This document shows, piece after piece, positions 52,005 through 60,470 of a stretch of DNA of 64,000 nt. The stretch comes from Streptomyces griseiscabiei (GTDB lineage: Bacteria > Actinomycetota > Actinomycetes > Streptomycetales > Streptomycetaceae), in contig NZ_JAGJBZ010000003.1 of NCBI RefSeq assembly GCF_020010925.1, forward strand, positions 372,001 through 436,000, in the 5' to 3' direction. Position 1 is the first letter of the stretch. Each line of letters opens with the position of its first letter. The translations under genes and the position numbers were made by a program. The notes under the pieces were generated by a model. It was given only the letters and a program-made list of their open reading frames with translations, searched no databases and had not been told where the DNA came from.

Positions 52005-54355
52005 TCCTCACCCGCCAGTTCGTCACGCAGAAGGGCGATGCTCAGGCGGGCGCGCCGCAGCTGCGGCGCGGTGGCCTCCCCTGCGAAGGTGCCGAGCGTC
52101 GCGACGTCCGCGAGGCAGCCTGTGACCCGGGCCAGGCTCAGGGCCTTCCCGGACGGCGAGGACACGCCGGCGTACGGGCCACGGAAGACGGCTCCGTCCA
52201 TGAACGAGGCTGGCATCGCCTCGACGAGCCGGACCAAGGCCAGCGCGGGGACGTGATGGACGAACCCGGAGTCCATGCCGAGACGGCCGACGAGGCCGAC
52301 ACGCCCGGCGGCGATCATCGCCTCCTCAGTCGCGATCTTTTCCTCGTCGGAGAGATGACCGTAGGCGGTTGCGTAGCCACCGCCGCTCCGGTCGAGAACC
52401 TCGGCCACACGCTCGCGGATCTCCGCCAGAAGGTCGCGAGCCTCCGCGCCGACGGTGGTGCCGTCAAGCGCACTGTCCTGCAGGGACTCGGCGCGGATCG
52501 CGGCGACGAGCTGGGAAGGGCTCCAGTCGGAGCGCGCGCGAACCTTAAGGACGGCGGCCAGTTCGACCAGGAGGAGGTCAGCGTAGTCCGCGCCGAACCG
52601 CTGGAACGCGGCGTGTTCGGGGTCGACGAGGGCGGTGAGCTCGTTGCCGGATCGCTGGTCGAGGAGCACCGGGACGCCCAGGCCGTTGTCGTCGAGGAGC
52701 CGCTCTTCCGGCTTCAACAGCAGGGTACGCACCTTCACGTAGCCGAGCTCGGGGTGGCCGAACGACCGGCTCAGGTAGGCGTGCGGCGACGCCGCGCTCT
52801 CGTACCGGGCCAGGCGCTCGCTGCGGGTCTCCGTCCTTTCCTTGACCGCCACGGCGGCCTGGGTGGGCACGGTGGAGGCGGCCTTGGAGCCGGTCTCGGG
52901 CTGGGCGGCGCCGGAGGCGGGGATATCGAAGGGGAGGCCGAGAGCGCCCAGGACGGCCTGTTCGTCGGGCTGGGTTGGCACGCTGGCCGCCGTCTTGGCT
53001 TCCTTGCCCCGCTTCTTGATCTCCTCGTGTCGCAGCACGGCCTGCCACCAGTGCTCGTCTGTCTGGAACTCAGAGGCGCCTGCCCGGAACTTCCGGCCCC
53101 AGTCTCGAGTATCCGCGTGGATCGGCTTGTTGCCATCGCCGGGGACGAGGTAGCGCAGGCCGGCGTCGTTGCGGCGGAAGCCCTTGAACAGCAGGGCCAG
53201 CGGGCTCTCGTTCTCTTGGTAGCCGAGCTTGTTGGCGCGCTGAGGCTGGAGCGGCGCCACGCCGCGCAGCAGTTCCACGGCGGTGAGCCAGCTGCGGTCC
53301 CCGTACTCGAATGCGTCCTTCTGGTATGTGACAGGTACGTGGTCGAGGTGGATCTCGCCGATGAGGCGGCCGCCCTGGTGGGCGAGCTCGACCGGGTACT
53401 CGGGCTCTTCGTTCCCCGCGACACCGTCGGGGTTGTTCCAGGTGAAGAGCTGCTTGTCCCAGCGCAAAATCTTCCGGCCGTTGCGCAGGAAGTCGATCCC
53501 GTACTCGGTCTTGTCGAGGTAGCGCTGGACGCCGAGCCAGCCGTGGATCCGGCGCTCGCGCGTGGCCAGGTTGCCGCTGCCACAGACCGAGCAGACCTCG
53601 CCCGAACCGACCTGCCACTCCCCACAGTCCCGGCAGGCGATCCCGTCCTGGAGTTTCTCGTCGATCGGGAGGTAAGCGGGGACCCGCTCCTTGCCGTTGT
53701 AAAGCACGTAACGGTCGTCGCCCCAGCGGCAATGGCGGACCGGCTTGACCTGGGTCCCGCCGACGTAGAGCTCGAAGGGATGCTCAGTCAGGATCCACGA
53801 GTAGACCGAGCCCAGGGTGTTGCGGAGCGAGGCGCCGTTGCGGCGCAGCCACTCGGCGCGCGTCGGCTGCAGGCGGTCGACGATGATCCTCGTGCCGTGG
53901 TGGGACGGGTTCGTCTTCGGCTCAGTAATGTCCTTCGCTTCGAAGTCGTCCTTGATCTGGTCGAGGTCGATCTCGACGCCGATCCACTCCGTGTCGCCGG
54001 CGCGGGTAGTCAGGACACGGGTGCGCCTGCCGAGGCGGGCGGTCGAGATGTTGAAGCCCATGCCGAACAAGCCGAGCTTGTCGTGCATGTCGTTCCCGGA
54101 CCAGCCGGCCCGCACCGCGCGCGCCAGCCGGTCGTACGACATGCCCCGCCCGGTGTCGCGGACTTCCAGGACTCCCTTCGGAGACGACGGCAGGGTCACA
54201 CTGACCGTGAAGCCGTCAGGCCACTCCACCCCCGAGCGGAGGACGTCGAGGAAGTCGTCGAAGGGGTTGTCGACGAGTTCGGCCACACACTGCCACTCGT
54301 CGAAATCGATCTCGCCCAACATGCTGAGCACGCGGGCGGAAGGGGTGATCTTCAC
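52001..54355 (-). CDS. MORC/MutL-like GHKL ATPase
   Basis: A 784-residue protein with the GHKL fold. The N box is CVAELVDNPFDDFLD (Asn at about 30), G1 VRDTGRGM at 67-72 and G2 GLFGMGFNISTARLG at 95-109. An S5-like transducer domain follows, interrupted by a four-cysteine zinc ribbon (CRDCG then CSVCG, near residues 240-262). The C-terminal half is helical and unrecognised. Bacterial MORC-like ATPases in restriction-type operons with helicases, methylases and Vsr were described by comparative genomics (Iyer, Abhiman and Aravind). GTG at 54355 has GGAGGG nine bases upstream. An ATG at 54439 is an alternative start. Confidence 0.85.
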   Translation of the reverse strand: MKITPSARVLSMLGEIDFDEWQCVAELVDNPFDDFLDVLRSGVEWPDGFTVSVTLPSSPKGVLEVRDTGRGMSYDRLARAVRAGWSGNDMHDKLGLFGMGFNISTARLGRRTRVLTTRAGDTEWIGVEIDLDQIKDDFEAKDITEPKTNPSHHGTRIIVDRLQPTRAEWLRRNGASLRNTLGSVYSWILTEHPFELYVGGTQVKPVRHCRWGDDRYVLYNGKERVPAYLPIDEKLQDGIACRDCGEWQVGSGEVCSVCGSGNLATRERRIHGWLGVQRYLDKTEYGIDFLRNGRKILRWDKQLFTWNNPDGVAGNEEPEYPVELAHQGGRLIGEIHLDHVPVTYQKDAFEYGDRSWLTAVELLRGVAPLQPQRANKLGYQENESPLALLFKGFRRNDAGLRYLVPGDGNKPIHADTRDWGRKFRAGASEFQTDEHWWQAVLRHEEIKKRGKEAKTAASVPTQPDEQAVLGALGLPFDIPASGAAQPETGSKAASTVPTQAAVAVKERTETRSERLARYESAASPHAYLSRSFGHPELGYVKVRTLLLKPEERLLDDNGLGVPVLLDQRSGNELTALVDPEHAAFQRFGADYADLLLVELAAVLKVRARSDWSPSQLVAAIRAESLQDSALDGTTVGAEARDLLAEIRERVAEVLDRSGGGYATAYGHLSDEEKIATEEAMIAAGRVGLVGRLGMDSGFVHHVPALALVRLVEAMPASFMDGAVFRGPYAGVSSPSGKALSLARVTGCLADVATLGTFAGEATAPQLRRARLSIALLRDELAGEE

Positions 54356-54541
54356 TCCGGCGGAACCCTCCTGACGGGTGGGGACGCTGTTACGACGGCC
54401 GCGGCGTGCGTAGGCACGGTGAAGCCGCCCGACTCTCATGAGCCGAGCACTCGATCTCGAGGGTAGAGGCGGCCACTGACAATCCGGCCGGAGTTTGCGA
54501 ACCCCGGCGAATCGTGTGGCTACCGAGGCAGGGATGAAAGT

Positions 54542-54591
54542 GTTGAACCCTTGTGAACAGGGATGAGTTGAACCCTCGTGAACAGGGATGA
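54542..54591. repeat. Two adjacent 25-bp direct repeats upstream of the MORC operon
   Basis: GTTGAACCCTTGTGAACAGG-GATGA and a second copy with a single T-to-C change follow head to tail. A partial third copy (GCAGGGATGA) lies at 54528. They are about 190 bp upstream of the MORC-like start. Operator array or iteron-like element. Confidence 0.8.
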
Positions 54592-54681
54592 TCCGGTCGC
54601 ATGTGGTGAGGGGGCGGGTGGTTGTCACGGCCGCGGCCCTCTCACGCTCCAGGTTTGCGATGCGTCCCCGCGGCGGCTTCA

Positions 54682-54795
54682 GGGTCTTCGCGTTCCCCGC
54701 CCTCGCGGCATCGACTGGAGGGCCGTCTCCGGCACTGTGTCCTTGTCTCGGTTGCCGCGTACTGAGGCGACCACCAAGGACGATGACGCCCAGTC
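54682..54795 (-). pseudogene. Ghost of a vsr-like endonuclease gene
   Basis: The minus-strand frame reads ASSSLVVASVRGNRDKDTVP, aligning with ASSLEVRASMRGNRGKDTKP of the intact Vsr gene 680 bp away. The DNA is also similar there (TGTCCTTG, then CGGTTGCCGCGTACTGAGGC against CGGTTTCCGCGCATCGAGGC). Homology fades after GTRRP. The fragment represents a decayed duplicate or an older vsr. Confidence 0.5.
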
Positions 54796-54899
54796 ATCCG
54801 CACCCATGTCGGCTCGGACCACACACGTCAAGCCGTCTCCCTCGCCGCAGTGCCCCTTTGGCCCGATCCCAGATCCACCATGCATGAAAGATTGGGGTG

Positions 54900-55087
54900 G
54901 TGATTCGAAGCCCATCCGAAGTCACCCTCCGAGCCGACGGCACGGTTGCCCTGCCCATGAGCATCTTGGCCGAGGCTGGTATTAATCCGACGAGACATTG
55001 CTGGCTTACAGCGATGGGGACGGCAGGATCGTCCTTCGCCGTTTGGATGACGCTCTCAGTGACCTGATCAGCGGTCGCCCGCTGTAG
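54900..55087 (+). pseudogene. Frameshifted AbrB/MazE-like antitoxin gene
   Basis: Frame 1 from GTG at 54900 reads VTLRADGTVALPMSILAEAGINP, a SpoVT/AbrB-type swapped-hairpin start. After a one-base shift near 54985 another frame continues ETLLAYSDGDGRIVLRRL, then DDALSDLISGRPL and a stop at 55085-55087. Together they give a normal-length antitoxin of about 60 residues, so the gene is broken by a single indel. It overlaps the vsr 3' end. No toxin partner is visible. Confidence 0.45.
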
Positions 55088-55865
55088 CGGCGAGGTGCGC
55101 TGAGCCGCGCTTTCGCCGGACGGCATTCTCGATTCGAGTCGCTGCCTGGGCGAGGTCGTCGTGCTCCCAAACGCGGATGGCTGTCCAGCCGGCGGCAGCC
55201 AGAGTGTCGTTGGTCTCCGTGTCCCTTGCCTTATTGCCGTTGATCTTCTCTCGCCAGAAGTCCGCGTTCTTCGTGGCAGGCCGGTAGTGGTCCGGGCAGC
55301 CATGCCAGAAGCAGCCGTCCACGAATACCGCGATGCGGTCGCCAGGGAAGACAAGGTCGGCCCTCCGCCGGACGTCGGCGATTGGCCGGGTGTCGACCCT
55401 GTAGCGCATGCCGCGGCGATGGAGCAGGCTGCGGAGCAGCAGCTCCGGTTTGGTGTCCTTGCCGCGGTTTCCGCGCATCGAGGCCCGCACCTCAAGCGAC
55501 GACGCGGTCGACTCAGGCGGCAGTGTTTCTTCCGCCAGAAGCCCCTTCGCTCGTGCTCGTCGCCATGCCTCAGCCAGGTTCTGTTTGCGCGAGTCGAACT
55601 CGACCTCGCAGACGTACCTCTCCTCGGTCTTGCCGTCCTGTGACCAGCGCAGATAGGCGCGAATGCGCCGTGTGCTCCGGTACAAGCGGAGCGTGATCGA
55701 GGCGCGTGCGAGGCGCCCGTCGCCCAGGTCGACGTTGCGTCGATTGCGGCCGCCGGCGGCGCGGTCTTGCTCAACCGCCGACGTGGCCGAGCCGGCTCGA
55801 CGCTTATACGCGCGCTCCGGGGGCGACTTGTCCTTCCAGTGCCCCCCGACCCCTGACTGCGCCAT
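55068..55865 (-). CDS. vsr: Very short patch repair endonuclease (Vsr)
   Basis: A 265-residue protein. The C-terminal 140 residues are a Vsr nuclease: MRGNRGKDTKPELLLRSLLHRRGMRYRV, RRADLVFPGDRIAVFVDGCFWHGCPDHY (catalytic Asp and His, zinc Cys) and NKARDTETNDTLAAAGWTAIRVWEHD. An extra N-terminal domain of about 115 residues (ITLRLYRSTRRIRAYLRWSQDG) is unusual; E. coli Vsr lacks it. Vsr nicks T:G mismatches made by deamination of 5-methylcytosine and normally accompanies a Dcm-type methylase, which lies 4 bp upstream here. Confidence 0.93.
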   Translation of the reverse strand: MAQSGVGGHWKDKSPPERAYKRRAGSATSAVEQDRAAGGRNRRNVDLGDGRLARASITLRLYRSTRRIRAYLRWSQDGKTEERYVCEVEFDSRKQNLAEAWRRARAKGLLAEETLPPESTASSLEVRASMRGNRGKDTKPELLLRSLLHRRGMRYRVDTRPIADVRRRADLVFPGDRIAVFVDGCFWHGCPDHYRPATKNADFWREKINGNKARDTETNDTLAAAGWTAIRVWEHDDLAQAATRIENAVRRKRGSAHLAATAGDR

Positions 55866-55869
55866 GACT

Positions 55870-57204
55870 CTAGTGTCCCGCCGCGGATAGGGCGTCGGCG
55901 ACGGCCTTGGCGAAGAACTCGCCGAGGACGACCGGAACGGCGTTGCCCAACTGCCGCATTTGCTCGCCTCGGGGGCCTGAGCCGTGCCATTCGTCCGGGA
56001 ACGTCATTGCCCGGGCGGTCTCGCGCACAGTCATGTAGCGGTGCAAGCCGTCGGTGCCGGGCACCTGCTCGTCCAGTCGCATCACGGACTCGCCACCCGG
56101 CACACCGTGAACGCCGGCCTTGACGGTCTTCGCGGGACGGTCGAGTTCGTTCGGGGTGTGCCCTTTGTAGATACGGGCTCCAGGCCATCCGATGTGACCG
56201 ACGACGTCGATCTCCCGGCCGAAGTCGAACTTCTCGTGGAGGCGTCCCAAATCGACAGAGGGCAGCGGCGGGAGCTCTGCGTCCGTGCCGCAGCCCTGGA
56301 TGGCGTCGCGCAACGTGCGCCACGGCTGGCAGTCGTCTTCCTTGATCGCCTTCGGGAGGTCCCTTCGTACCCGGTCGCGAACGTGGTCCTCTACGTGTGG
56401 GTGGCGCCGCCAGTAGGGTCCGTCCTCGTCGCGCATGGATCGGTACAGGGCATCTGCGGAGAACCTCTCCGTCGTGACGTACTTTTCGAAGGCATCGACG
56501 TCCACGCCGAGGTCTGCCCGAAAGGCTACGATCACGACGCGGTGGCGTACCTGCGGGACGCCATAGTTGGCGGCGTTGACCGGCACCATCACGACCTTGT
56601 AGTGATCCGGGTCGCTGTCATCATCGGACAGTTGGTTGAGGATGCCCGTCAGGTGGTCGTTGTGGACTTGCCACTCGACCTGATCGTCGCGCTTCTCGAA
56701 CGGGAGGCGCAGCTCGTTCTGGATGTATTGGAAGTACTTTTCGAATGATGGCCGCAGTAGTCCGCGGACGTTTTCGCAGATAACCGCCTTCGGTCGCATC
56801 TCTCGTACGGCCTGGAACATTGCGGGGAACATATTCCGCTTGTCCTCGTCGCCCTTGGCGACCCCACCGGCGCTGAACGGCTGACATGGAGGGCCTCCGG
56901 CGAGGACGTCGACCTTACCCTCGAAGGCGCTCAGATCCAGGTCGCGCACGTCCCCCGGGTAGAGGGGAGCGGGCCGCCCCGGCTGTGGCGGTTTGGGATT
57001 CTTCTCCTCGGTGCGCTCCAGGCCGTCGACGCCGAGGGTCTTCTGCGCACTCGCGACGAGCGTCTCGCATGCCCGGTTGTTGAACTCGTTGAACAGGAGT
57101 GGGCGGAAGCCCGCTTGGTGGACCGCCATGGCAAGGCCGCCCCCACCCGCGAAGAGTTCTACGCTGGTCCTCGGCTTCTTTGCTTCTTCAGGCAGGTCAA
57201 CCAT
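55870..57204 (-). CDS. DNA (cytosine-5-)-methyltransferase
   Basis: A 444-residue C5-cytosine methylase. Motif I is ELFAGGGGLAMAVHQAGF. Motif IV is LAGGPPCQPFSAGG with the catalytic Cys near residue 106, motif VI VICENVRGLL, motif VIII GVPQVRHRVVIVAF, then a target-recognition region with PAKTVKAGVHGVPGG. Motif X is LGNAVPVVLGEFFAKAV. All motifs are present, so it should be active. It precedes vsr on the same strand and diverges from two GIY-YIG nuclease genes, which are probable cognate endonucleases. A CCGCGG site lies in the shared promoter. Confidence 0.95.
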   Translation of the reverse strand: MVDLPEEAKKPRTSVELFAGGGGLAMAVHQAGFRPLLFNEFNNRACETLVASAQKTLGVDGLERTEEKNPKPPQPGRPAPLYPGDVRDLDLSAFEGKVDVLAGGPPCQPFSAGGVAKGDEDKRNMFPAMFQAVREMRPKAVICENVRGLLRPSFEKYFQYIQNELRLPFEKRDDQVEWQVHNDHLTGILNQLSDDDSDPDHYKVVMVPVNAANYGVPQVRHRVVIVAFRADLGVDVDAFEKYVTTERFSADALYRSMRDEDGPYWRRHPHVEDHVRDRVRRDLPKAIKEDDCQPWRTLRDAIQGCGTDAELPPLPSVDLGRLHEKFDFGREIDVVGHIGWPGARIYKGHTPNELDRPAKTVKAGVHGVPGGESVMRLDEQVPGTDGLHRYMTVRETARAMTFPDEWHGSGPRGEQMRQLGNAVPVVLGEFFAKAVADALSAAGH

Positions 57205-57322
57205 GGGGAAACCATACCGCGGAGTTTGTGATCATGGCGGGTTTTCGCTCGAACGGGTCGCCCATAAGTGAGCAACGCCATAGGGTCCGTGGTGATCAAC
57301 GCGGCAGAAGGAGCCCTAGAGA

Positions 57323-58162
57323 ATGACGCAGGCGGCCAGGTCGGACGGCCGTGGCACCTACCACGACGACTTCCGGCTGAGCATCACCAAGGCCCTTGGC
57401 GATCAACTGGCCCAGGCGCTGAAGGACCTCGGTCGCGTCCCACTCGCCGAGCAGTACCTCGCCAGCCTCGACGAGCGGCCCGGCGTCTACCAGCTCTACC
57501 TCCACGGAAAGTTCGTCTACGTAGGCAAGGCTGATAAGTCCCTGCCCGGTCGACTGGCCCACCATCTGCGGAAGCTCTCGGGCCGGCGCAACATCGACCT
57601 CCGCGACGTTACGTTCTCCTGCCTGTACGTCGACGAGGACTTCTCCGCCCTGGCTCCCGAACAGCTGCTCATAAGCCACCACAAGGAAATGGGCAACATA
57701 CCGTGGAACAACAACGGGTTCGGCAATAAGGACCCTGGGCGTCAGCGTGACAGCACGGTCCTGAAGAAGAACCACTTCGACGTCGTCTACCCGATTGACC
57801 TGGATCGTCCCGTCGAGGGCCTGGAGCCCGGGAAGATCGCGCTGAGCGCCTTTCTCAAGGCGCTCAAGAACGGACTGCCCTACAATTTCCGGTACACCGA
57901 GCCGCCGCGCTCGAAGGCGACTTTCTTGACTGTGCCGCAGGCTGGTCTGTCCGCCGACGAGGCGTTCCATTTGGTATCCGAGGCGCTTCCAGAGGCGTGG
58001 CAGATCGCTGCCCTCATGGGTTACGTGATCATGTACGGGGACTCCCCGAACGAGTACAAGAGTGCCTGGCGGTACTACCGGTCTGGCAAAGTGGTCGAGA
58101 CTGAGCCCGAGGCGTCGCCCGAGGAGATCACCCAGGATGATCTCTTCGACGCTGACGAGTGA
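57323..58162 (+). CDS. GIY-YIG endonuclease, restriction-type
   Basis: A 279-residue protein with a GIY-YIG core: GVYQLYLHGKFVYVGKADKSLPGRLAHHL near residues 54-82. The catalytic Tyr/Arg pattern is conserved, and EQLLISHHKEMGNIPWNNNGFGNKDPG provides the glutamate and the asparagine region. The C-terminal half is an extra domain, possibly for DNA recognition. ATG at 57323 has AAGGAG ten bases upstream. It diverges from the cytosine methylase gene and is followed by a second GIY-YIG gene. Known relatives include Eco29kI-type restriction enzymes, though the closer match to Eco29kI is the next gene. Confidence 0.8.
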   Translation: MTQAARSDGRGTYHDDFRLSITKALGDQLAQALKDLGRVPLAEQYLASLDERPGVYQLYLHGKFVYVGKADKSLPGRLAHHLRKLSGRRNIDLRDVTFSCLYVDEDFSALAPEQLLISHHKEMGNIPWNNNGFGNKDPGRQRDSTVLKKNHFDVVYPIDLDRPVEGLEPGKIALSAFLKALKNGLPYNFRYTEPPRSKATFLTVPQAGLSADEAFHLVSEALPEAWQIAALMGYVIMYGDSPNEYKSAWRYYRSGKVVETEPEASPEEITQDDLFDADE

Positions 58163-58239
58163 CCAGGAAACGCAGAAGTCGAACATAGCCCGTCCCAGCG
58201 GAACCTACCGCAGACAGGTCGATCACCGATCAGGAAGCC

Positions 58240-58896
58240 ATGCCCGCCGAGTACACCCCCGCGTCGTTCGACCCTCTGTCGACCGAGCAGATCGCGAACA
58301 CCATCTGTGAGACCTTCGAGCGGCACCCCCTGGTCTCCATGACGTACGAGATCCCGAGGTTCGAGGGCTCCGGGCTCTACGCCCTGTACTACCGCGGTGC
58401 GAGCGTAGACCTGTACCTCCCGCTCGCCAGACTTCAAATCCCCGTCTACGCGGGGCAGGCTCTTTCCAGTAACACCGCCACCGGGGAGAGGGTTCGGGAG
58501 CGGTATCCCCTCCATAGCAGGCTCAAGCACCACCGTCTGTCGATCATGGAAGGCGGCTTGCCGATCGCCGAGTTCCGGTTCCGGGCCCTCCTGCTGCCTG
58601 ATGTCCATGCCGACTTGGGCGAGAACGCGCTGCGCGTTGGATACACGCCGATCTGGAACAGCAAGCTGAAGGGCTTCGGCAGCAAAGAGCAGGGGGCGAC
58701 GACCCGCCAGAGCAAGAAGAGTAAGTGGGACACGGTGCATGATGGGCGTCGGCGCACTCACGGTGGCGTCGTACATGACATCGAGAAGCTGGTCGCGGAG
58801 GCCGAGGCCCACATTGCGCGGCAAGTGACCGACTACGACAGGCTGCCGTGGCCTCACCCCGCCACCGACAGCTACCTTGACCTCGACATCCCGTGA
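58240..58896 (+). CDS. Eco29kI-family restriction endonuclease
   Basis: A 218-residue GIY-YIG nuclease close to Eco29kI in size (about 214). The motif is GLYALYYRG, with PVYAGQALSS as the second half (YIG-like), followed by RERYPLHSRLKHHRLSI, including the catalytic Arg and His. GENALRVGYTPIWNSKLKGFG fits the family. Eco29kI recognises CCGCGG, but specificity of this protein is not proven. ATG at 58240 follows AGGAA at about five bases. It probably forms an R-M unit with the divergent methylase. Confidence 0.85.
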   Translation: MPAEYTPASFDPLSTEQIANTICETFERHPLVSMTYEIPRFEGSGLYALYYRGASVDLYLPLARLQIPVYAGQALSSNTATGERVRERYPLHSRLKHHRLSIMEGGLPIAEFRFRALLLPDVHADLGENALRVGYTPIWNSKLKGFGSKEQGATTRQSKKSKWDTVHDGRRRTHGGVVHDIEKLVAEAEAHIARQVTDYDRLPWPHPATDSYLDLDIP

Positions 58897-59092
58897 GCTC
58901 GGCTGTCGCCCCCCGTTCGTTGCGCTGTGGTCGGCGGCATGGGGGAGGTGGCCCCGAGCGCTCCTCGAAGTGGGCATCCCGCTGCAGAACGACGAGGGTC
59001 CACGATACAGCCGTCCGCGACTCAGAGAAGAGCCGCGCAGCCTCCCGCGCGCAACCCCAGGACGGGTTACCCGGCTTCCAACAGTGCCACGC

Positions 59093-59371
59093 TCAGCCCC
59101 AACGCTCACTGATTGACCTGCGGGCGATCCCGCTGACCAGCGCGCGCATCGCCGCCTTCGAGAACAGCAACGGACGACGGCCGATGTCCTTGGAGTCGCG
59201 CACTGCGGTGTGTTCGCCCAGTTCCGCGACTTCCACGCAGTCGTTCGCACCCCCGCTGTACGAGCTCTTCCGCCAGCGCGCGTGCATGAGATCGACGTCG
59301 TGCGAAGCTGTCGTGGCATCGTGCGAAGCTGTCGTGGCATCGTGCGGGGCGGACGTGCTGGGCGTGCTCAC
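59093..59371 (-). CDS. DUF397 domain-containing protein
   Basis: A 92-residue protein. The first 30 residues are low-complexity with a duplicated ASHDATT unit from a 21-bp tandem repeat (59301-59342). The DUF397 domain follows (ARWRKSSYSGGANDCVEVAELG then VRDSKDIGRRPLLFSKAAMRALVSG). It is the partner of the DUF5753 regulator, whose stop overlaps its GTG start at 59371 by 4 nt. Confidence 0.9.
   Translation of the reverse strand: MSTPSTSAPHDATTASHDATTASHDVDLMHARWRKSSYSGGANDCVEVAELGEHTAVRDSKDIGRRPLLFSKAAMRALVSGIARRSISERWG
59301..59342. repeat. 21-bp tandem duplication inside DUF397 gene
   Basis: TGCGAAGCTGTCGTGGCATCG occurs twice in succession with no change. It is in frame and duplicates seven residues in the N-terminal extension of the DUF397 protein. 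Confidence 0.9.
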
Positions 59372-60249
59372 TCTTTGAGCTCCTTGCTGATACGTGCGAT
59401 GCGGGTGCGGGTCTCCGACGGGTCGAGAGCGGCGCCTCTCAACTGGTCAAAAATGTCGATGTAGTTGTCCACGTCTTCCGTGGACTCGAGATACACGGAG
59501 TTCTTGGGATTCTCCAGCCACACCAGGTCCGGCGTGGGGTGCGGGAACGTCAGGATGACGAACGGGCCGTACAGCCCCGGATGCGCGCCAAGCGAGAACG
59601 GCAGGAGCTGCACGGTGACGTTCGGCCGCTCGCTCGCCTCCGCCAGCTTCCGCAACTGGTCGCGCATCACCTCAACTGAGCCGACAGTCCTGCGCAGCAC
59701 GGCTTCGTCGAGGATCGCCCAGAGTCTGGCGGGGGCCTCACCACCCAAGCGGCTGTTCTGCCGCTCCATGCGGACCCTGACCAGGGACTCGACCTGCGGC
59801 GGGGACAGGTCCTTCCTCATCTGGGAGATCACGGCACGCGCGTAGTCCTCGGTCTGGAGCAGCCCCGGCACGAGCATCGGCTGGTAGCTGGCGAGGTGCG
59901 TCGCGCCGGCCTCCAGCGCGAGGTACCCGTCGTAACGCGTCGGGGTGAGCACCGTCGAGTATTTCCGCCACCAGGGCTTCTGCTGTTCCTTGTCCGCTCG
60001 CACGAGGTCAAGCACGTCGGCGCGCCGGTCCTCGTCCTTGACGCCGTACAGGTCCAGCAGTGCCCGGACGAGGACCGGCGTCGTGCCGCGTTCGCCGTTC
60101 TCGATCCGGCTCAGCGACCCCTGGTTGACCTCCAGTTGATCGGCGACCTCAGTGAGGGTGAGCCCGGTCGCGTCACGCAGTTCCTTCAGCCGTGCAGCGA
60201 GCTGTCGCCGGTACACCGACTGTGGGACCAGGCTTCTCTTCAAGGCCAT
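59368..60249 (-). CDS. Helix-turn-helix regulator with DUF5753 domain
   Basis: A 293-residue regulator. The XRE helix-turn-helix is at residues 16-70 (LAARLKELRDATGLTLTEVADQLEVNQGSLSRIENGERG). The DUF5753 domain carries YQPMLVPGLLQTEDYARAVI, LDEAVLRRTVGSVEVMRDQL and VTVQLLPFSLGAHPG. It forms a pair with the overlapping DUF397 gene. ATG at 60249 is a good start with a normal N-terminus. Same class as the pair at 4896-5884 but not a recent duplicate, since the residues differ widely. Confidence 0.94.
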   Translation of the reverse strand: MALKRSLVPQSVYRRQLAARLKELRDATGLTLTEVADQLEVNQGSLSRIENGERGTTPVLVRALLDLYGVKDEDRRADVLDLVRADKEQQKPWWRKYSTVLTPTRYDGYLALEAGATHLASYQPMLVPGLLQTEDYARAVISQMRKDLSPPQVESLVRVRMERQNSRLGGEAPARLWAILDEAVLRRTVGSVEVMRDQLRKLAEASERPNVTVQLLPFSLGAHPGLYGPFVILTFPHPTPDLVWLENPKNSVYLESTEDVDNYIDIFDQLRGAALDPSETRTRIARISKELKE

Positions 60250-60470
60250 GCCGGAAGTCTCTCGGTACCGGCGACACCTCTACAACCCATACGGGTCAAC
60301 TTCACCAGACATATTGCCTAGTTGGTGGTTGCGTCGCCATGCTGTCAGGAGTCACGGCGCACGTTCGTACGGGCATGCGCCGCAGCCGACCGATGGGCGA
60401 GCAGGCTACGACCTCGCTACCTGCACGCGCCTTCGCGTCGGTCCTGCACGCAGCACCAGGAGGGTGGGCC

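Larger units (their letters stand above)
54356..54899. other. 544-bp promoter region of the MORC operon, with gene debris
   Basis: No intact gene. It contains a pair of 25-bp direct repeats (54542-54591) and a minus-strand ghost of a vsr gene (54682-54795). The promoter of the MORC-helicase operon should lie between about 54360 and 54600. Confidence 0.5.

Noticed and set aside
57217..57222. CCGCGG as proof of Eco29kI-like control
   Set aside because: The hexamer is frequent in GC-rich DNA; a single site is only suggestive.
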